Assembly: GCA_964247055.1 (NCBI GenBank)
Contig: OZ176051.1
Location: 11,966,001 to 12,030,000, forward strand
Source: Paragordius varius
Taxonomy: Eukaryota > Nematomorpha
Direction: 5' to 3'
DNA length: 64,000 nt
The notes under the pieces: generated by a model
What the model was told of the DNA's origin: nothing
What the model saw: only the letters and a program-made list of their open reading frames with translations
Databases searched by the model: none
Made by a program: the position numbers and the translations under genes
In this document: in pieces, positions 60,781 to 64,000 of the stretch
Numbering within the stretch: the first letter of the stretch is position 1
Layout of the letters: every line of letters begins with the position of its first letter

Positions 60781-61209
60781 CTAACGCCGTAAATGGACAA
60801 TAAATAATTTTATTATGGTAGAATGAAAATATATATATATATTATTTGAAAAGCATGGTTATATAAATCAAATATTAGTTAAAACTGATTAGGCTTAGAT
60901 ATCTGGATTGATATGAAAATATGAATCAATAAAAAGTTAAAATGGTAAATTTGTAGATCGTATCACTACAAACATATAATATATGATAAAATATTTTATA
61001 AATTTATAGCTGCCTTTTTTGCAAAAGCAAAAACCTTGGCAGGTTATAAAGTAGCCATTTTCCAAATGGTGGAAACACAAGTTTTTTAAATGACAGGAAA
61101 ATGTACGGTATAACTTCCCATCTCTCATCTACTTTTTACGAAAAATATTGATTTTATACCTTCTCCAAATGTTTTAGACATTTTTATATATTCCTTAAAT
61201 ATCTATAAC

Positions 61210-62450
61210 ATACTAGCGTAAATCTCGTGCTGCTACGCAGCACGAGGAAGTCCTTTGGACTTCTGGGGGGGGGGGGGAAGGTAGCTCCTTACCAAGCAGC
61301 TATCATTAAATAAACGGTGGACTAAAATTTTAGCTTTTTAACAGGGAACGTGGAATCCATATTGAATTTTTACGGTCTCATACCTAGGGCGAAAAATCGA
61401 TTCAAAAAATTATTTTTGTGGACTTTGTTTTTTGAAAAAGGTGGCATTTTACGGGGGGAGCGGGTAAAAAGAGGGCCTAAATCAAAAAAGTGGCTCGACT
61501 ATGTTCAGCGCAATCGAAAAAAGTAAACAAAAATTATATTTGAAATTGAATGGTCCAACACGTTCTCCGGAAAATTGTCTCAAAGACACGATTTTTGTGG
61601 ACTTTTTTTTTTTTTGAAAAAAATGGCATTTTACGGGGGGAGCGGGTAAAAAGAGGGCTTAAATCAAAAAAGTGAGTCGACTATATTCAGTGCGATCAAA
61701 AATAAGTAAACAAAAATCATATTTGAAATTGAATGGTCCAACACGTTCTCCAAAAAATTGACTTAACCTATTTTTCACACGGGGTGGGCCCAAACTGGGG
61801 ACCTAATTCCAAAAAAGGGCGAAGCTATTGTCTGGACATTTATTACAGATTATTCGATATTTATATTTTATAGGGTTCACCGGTTTTTCAGAAACAGATC
61901 ACAAAGTTACATGAAAAATCAGTTTTTAGCGGGTAGCTCCTTACCCAGCAGCTATCATTAAATAAACGGTGGACTAAAATTTTTGCTTTTTAACAGGGAA
62001 TACGTGGAATCCATATTGAATTTTTACGGTCTCATACCTAGGGCGAAAAATCGATTCAAAAAATTATTTTTGTGAACTTTGTTTTTTGAAAAAGGTGGCA
62101 TTTTACGGGGGGAGCGGGTAAAAAGAGCGCCTAAATCAAAAAAGTGGCTCGACTATGTTCAGCGCAATCGAAAATAAGTAAATAAAAATCATATTTGAAA
62201 TTGAATGGTCCAACACGTTCTCCGAAAAATTGTCTCAAAGACACAATTTTTGTGGACTTCTGTTTTCAAAAAACCGTTTTTCATACGGGGTGGGCCCGAA
62301 CTGGAAGCCTATTTCAAAAAAGGGCGAAGCTATTGTCGGGGCATTCATTAATGATTATATTTTTTCGAAGTTTGGATTTGATTGGGTCTACCGGTTTTCC
62401 TGTACCAGATCACAAAGCCAGCATTTTCCATTTTTATAAATATATAGATT
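61210..62450. repeat. Retroposon-like repeat with internal duplication
   Basis: Begins near ACTAGCGTAAATCTCGTGCT with a hairpin (GTGCTGCTACGCAGCAC) and a second one (AGTCCTTTGGACT), then a run of 12 G. The following block, GGTAGCTCCTTACC through AGCGGGTAAAAAGAGGG to the CACGTTCTCC region, is present at 61278-61920 and again at 61931-62250. Within the first block a roughly 190-bp segment is itself repeated (61430 and 61620). The right end is AAATATATAGAT. Noncoding and GC-richer than its surroundings. The ends recall 3'/5' termini of LINE-derived repeats; classification open. Confidence 0.55.
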
Positions 62451-63060
62451 CCTGATAACATCCACCCATTCTAAGCACATTTTGCTAATGTTGAAATCAT
62501 GTAATTTCAGCAACCGTAACGGAACGTGGAATTTACGTGCTTATAATAATAGATTTAGTGGTTAACAAAATGACCAAGCAAGGACATACTAGGAATTATA
62601 GTCCTTCTACCGGCACTTTAGAAATCGACATACCATATTGAATATAACTCTGGCCATAACTCGTTATAATTCAACGGTGTAGGTATAATAATGAATAAAA
62701 AGCTGGCTAATTTATCTGACATTTTTATTCCAATCAATAAACATTAATTGCAATCCGCATACAACCCCTCATCTATCACAATCTTTCAAATTCACGCCCC
62801 TACCTCCTTTTACAGCGAAGACGACTGTGGAAAATTTTAAAGTGATCTCGAAATGGCGATTTCCAAAATATTTATCTGAGAAAATTTAATTCGATCACAG
62901 GAAAAGAAAAAAACACCTCCTATGACAGGCGGCATAGGCTTAGGCATAAAAAACGAGAGAGAAGATAGATTGATTGTGAATTCTGTGCAAACCATCGTTT
63001 CTTCGTCTCAAACACCTTTTTTAAACAACCTAAACGACGTCTATACACACGGCGTTCCCC

Positions 63061-63324
63061 GTGCAAAGATACCGTAACCAAATTGACTTTATATTAAGTA
63101 TGGTTAAATATAAAAGTTTTTCCATAAGTCAAATGCTTAGCAGGATTGAATTGCTACAGCGACCACAACCTATTAATCGCCAAAATCTGCTAAAGTTACA
63201 AATCCCCAAAATATCCAAACCCACCAGAACAAGATTAGATGATACAATCGACAACAAGTTTAGCACCGCTTATCTAATCGTTTCGATTGTCTTGATTATA
63301 ATTCCGAAAACTATCAGGATATAA
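63061..63324 (+). pseudogene. RTE endonuclease end segment
   Basis: Eighty-seven-codon open frame covering the QRYRNQIDFILSMVKYKSF block and the downstream linker KISKPTRTRLDDTIDNKF of the LINE at 62500-64000. Confidence 0.65.
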
Positions 63325-63544
63325 ACTCTTTGGAACGCTATAAATCTGCAGGGGTATAGCCGACAAATTTATACAGCCTCTCAAACTTACTAAACAAAAA
63401 AATAAAATTGTCAATCAAAAGTCTCGAGATCGCAGAAAAACGTAGAAAATCCAAAATCAAATGCAAATGGGGTGAATACAAACAACTAAACAGTGACTTT
63501 CAGAAATGTGCAAGAGAGGACAAAAATAATTATTACGACCAATT

Positions 63545-63841
63545 GTGCGAAAAAAACAGACGTCAAAAATAACCGAAACCTTTTTGTCCATACAAACGAT
63601 ATTATTCCACAAGAACTTTCTACAAGAGACCTATGAGAAACGACAACAACTCATCCTCACTGAAAAAGATGAAATCCGCAAACTCTTGCTTAAACATATA
63701 AGTAAACTATACAACGTAAATAACCCCCAGACTATTAACGGACTTACTCAAGAGAAAGACCCACCTATAATGAAAAAAGAAGTTAAACACGCTATAAATG
63801 ATTCTAGTATCGGCAAAGGAGCACAGAGAAATCCCTACTAA
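63545..63841 (+). pseudogene. RTE linker/RT start segment
   Basis: Ninety-eight-codon open frame just upstream of the reverse transcriptase core. The part reading KKEVKHAINDSSIGKGAQRN stands where RTE elements have the 'ALKxMKNGKAPGPDG' motif, here altered. Confidence 0.6.
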
Positions 63842-64000
63842 AATAATAAAATATATTACAATCAAAATACTTACCAAATTATTTCAAAATATACTTGAGA
63901 TGGAAAAATTTTTTGAAGATTGGTGTAACTGAATTATGATTCCTATTTATAGAGAAAAATGTAATTCATAATTGTGCGACAACTATCGCACCATAGCGCT

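Larger units (their letters stand above)
62500..64000 (+). mobile_element. RTE-like LINE, continues beyond the window
   Basis: AP-endonuclease remnants in order: HTRNYSPSTGTLE (62598), VGIIMNKKLANLSDIFIPIN (about 62680-62740), IHAPTSFYSEDDCGKF (about 62790-62840), GLGIKNEREDRLIVN (about 62940) and YRNQIDFILSMVKYK (63067). These correspond to the APTS, GLG-RNERG and RNQIDY landmarks of RTE-clade endonucleases. A basic linker (EKRRKSKIKCKWGEYKQLNS, about 63435) leads to the start of the reverse transcriptase, ending at the window edge in LCDNYRTIA, the usual NYR-I-L motif. Several stops and frame changes make it inactive. Confidence 0.75.

Noticed and set aside
61264-61276. G run as a possible G-quadruplex
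   Set aside because: A single homopolymer run; length may be a sequencing artefact, and no four-tract pattern is present.
1-64000. CRISPR arrays, bacterial operons, riboswitches
   Set aside because: Spliced animal-type genes and non-LTR elements show this is nuclear eukaryotic DNA; no regularly spaced repeat array was seen.

Overview
This is nuclear DNA of an animal-type (metazoan) eukaryote with a very AT-rich genome. The evidence is six spliced protein genes with clear animal orthologues, a U2 snRNA locus, and a dense load of transposable elements. I cannot name the species. The mix of very short 5'-proximal introns, Penelope-like elements and hammerhead motifs would fit a flatworm or another fast-evolving invertebrate, but this is inference only.

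Layout. 1-9487 (+): the last 12 exons of a VPS13-family bulk lipid-transfer protein, most like VPS13B. Its largest intron carries a foldback MITE, an inverted pair of Penelope-like 3' ends and a foldback element. 10210-13896: two adjacent decayed hAT DNA transposons. 14655-14948 (-): COX6C. 16449-27105: a U2 snRNA locus invaded repeatedly by a U2-targeting LINE with a restriction-like endonuclease (Utopia type). One complete U2 gene, two U2 3' parts and two inverted U2 fragments alternate with five Utopia copies in both orientations. 28501-30402: a 1.9 kb inverted-repeat element. 30779-30917 (-): an orphan exon-like segment. 34174-34706: a tandem duplication. 35637-36071 (-): NXT1/p15. 36241-38760: a nested cluster of one MITE family. 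41547-48459 (-): SPPL2-type intramembrane aspartyl protease, with a hammerhead-containing palindromic insertion in one intron. 52357-52991 (-): AP-1 sigma subunit. 54934-60780 (-): C-terminal half of ATP-citrate lyase (upstream exons lie outside the window or were not found). 61210-62450: a repeat of retroposon type. 62500-64000 (+): an RTE-like LINE that runs off the window.

The genes are unrelated housekeeping genes (endosome/Golgi lipid transfer, respiratory chain, mRNA export, membrane proteolysis, clathrin adaptor, acetyl-CoA supply); I see no operon or shared pathway. Exon phases were checked for every gene and the summed coding lengths are all divisible by three.

Most notable: (1) six introns of only 21-29 nt in four genes, alongside ordinary introns of 74 nt or more, with the tiny ones at the 5' ends of the genes; (2) the U2/Utopia locus; (3) a 255-bp insertion with a 13-bp target duplication, perfect 43-bp palindrome arms and a hammerhead-ribozyme core.
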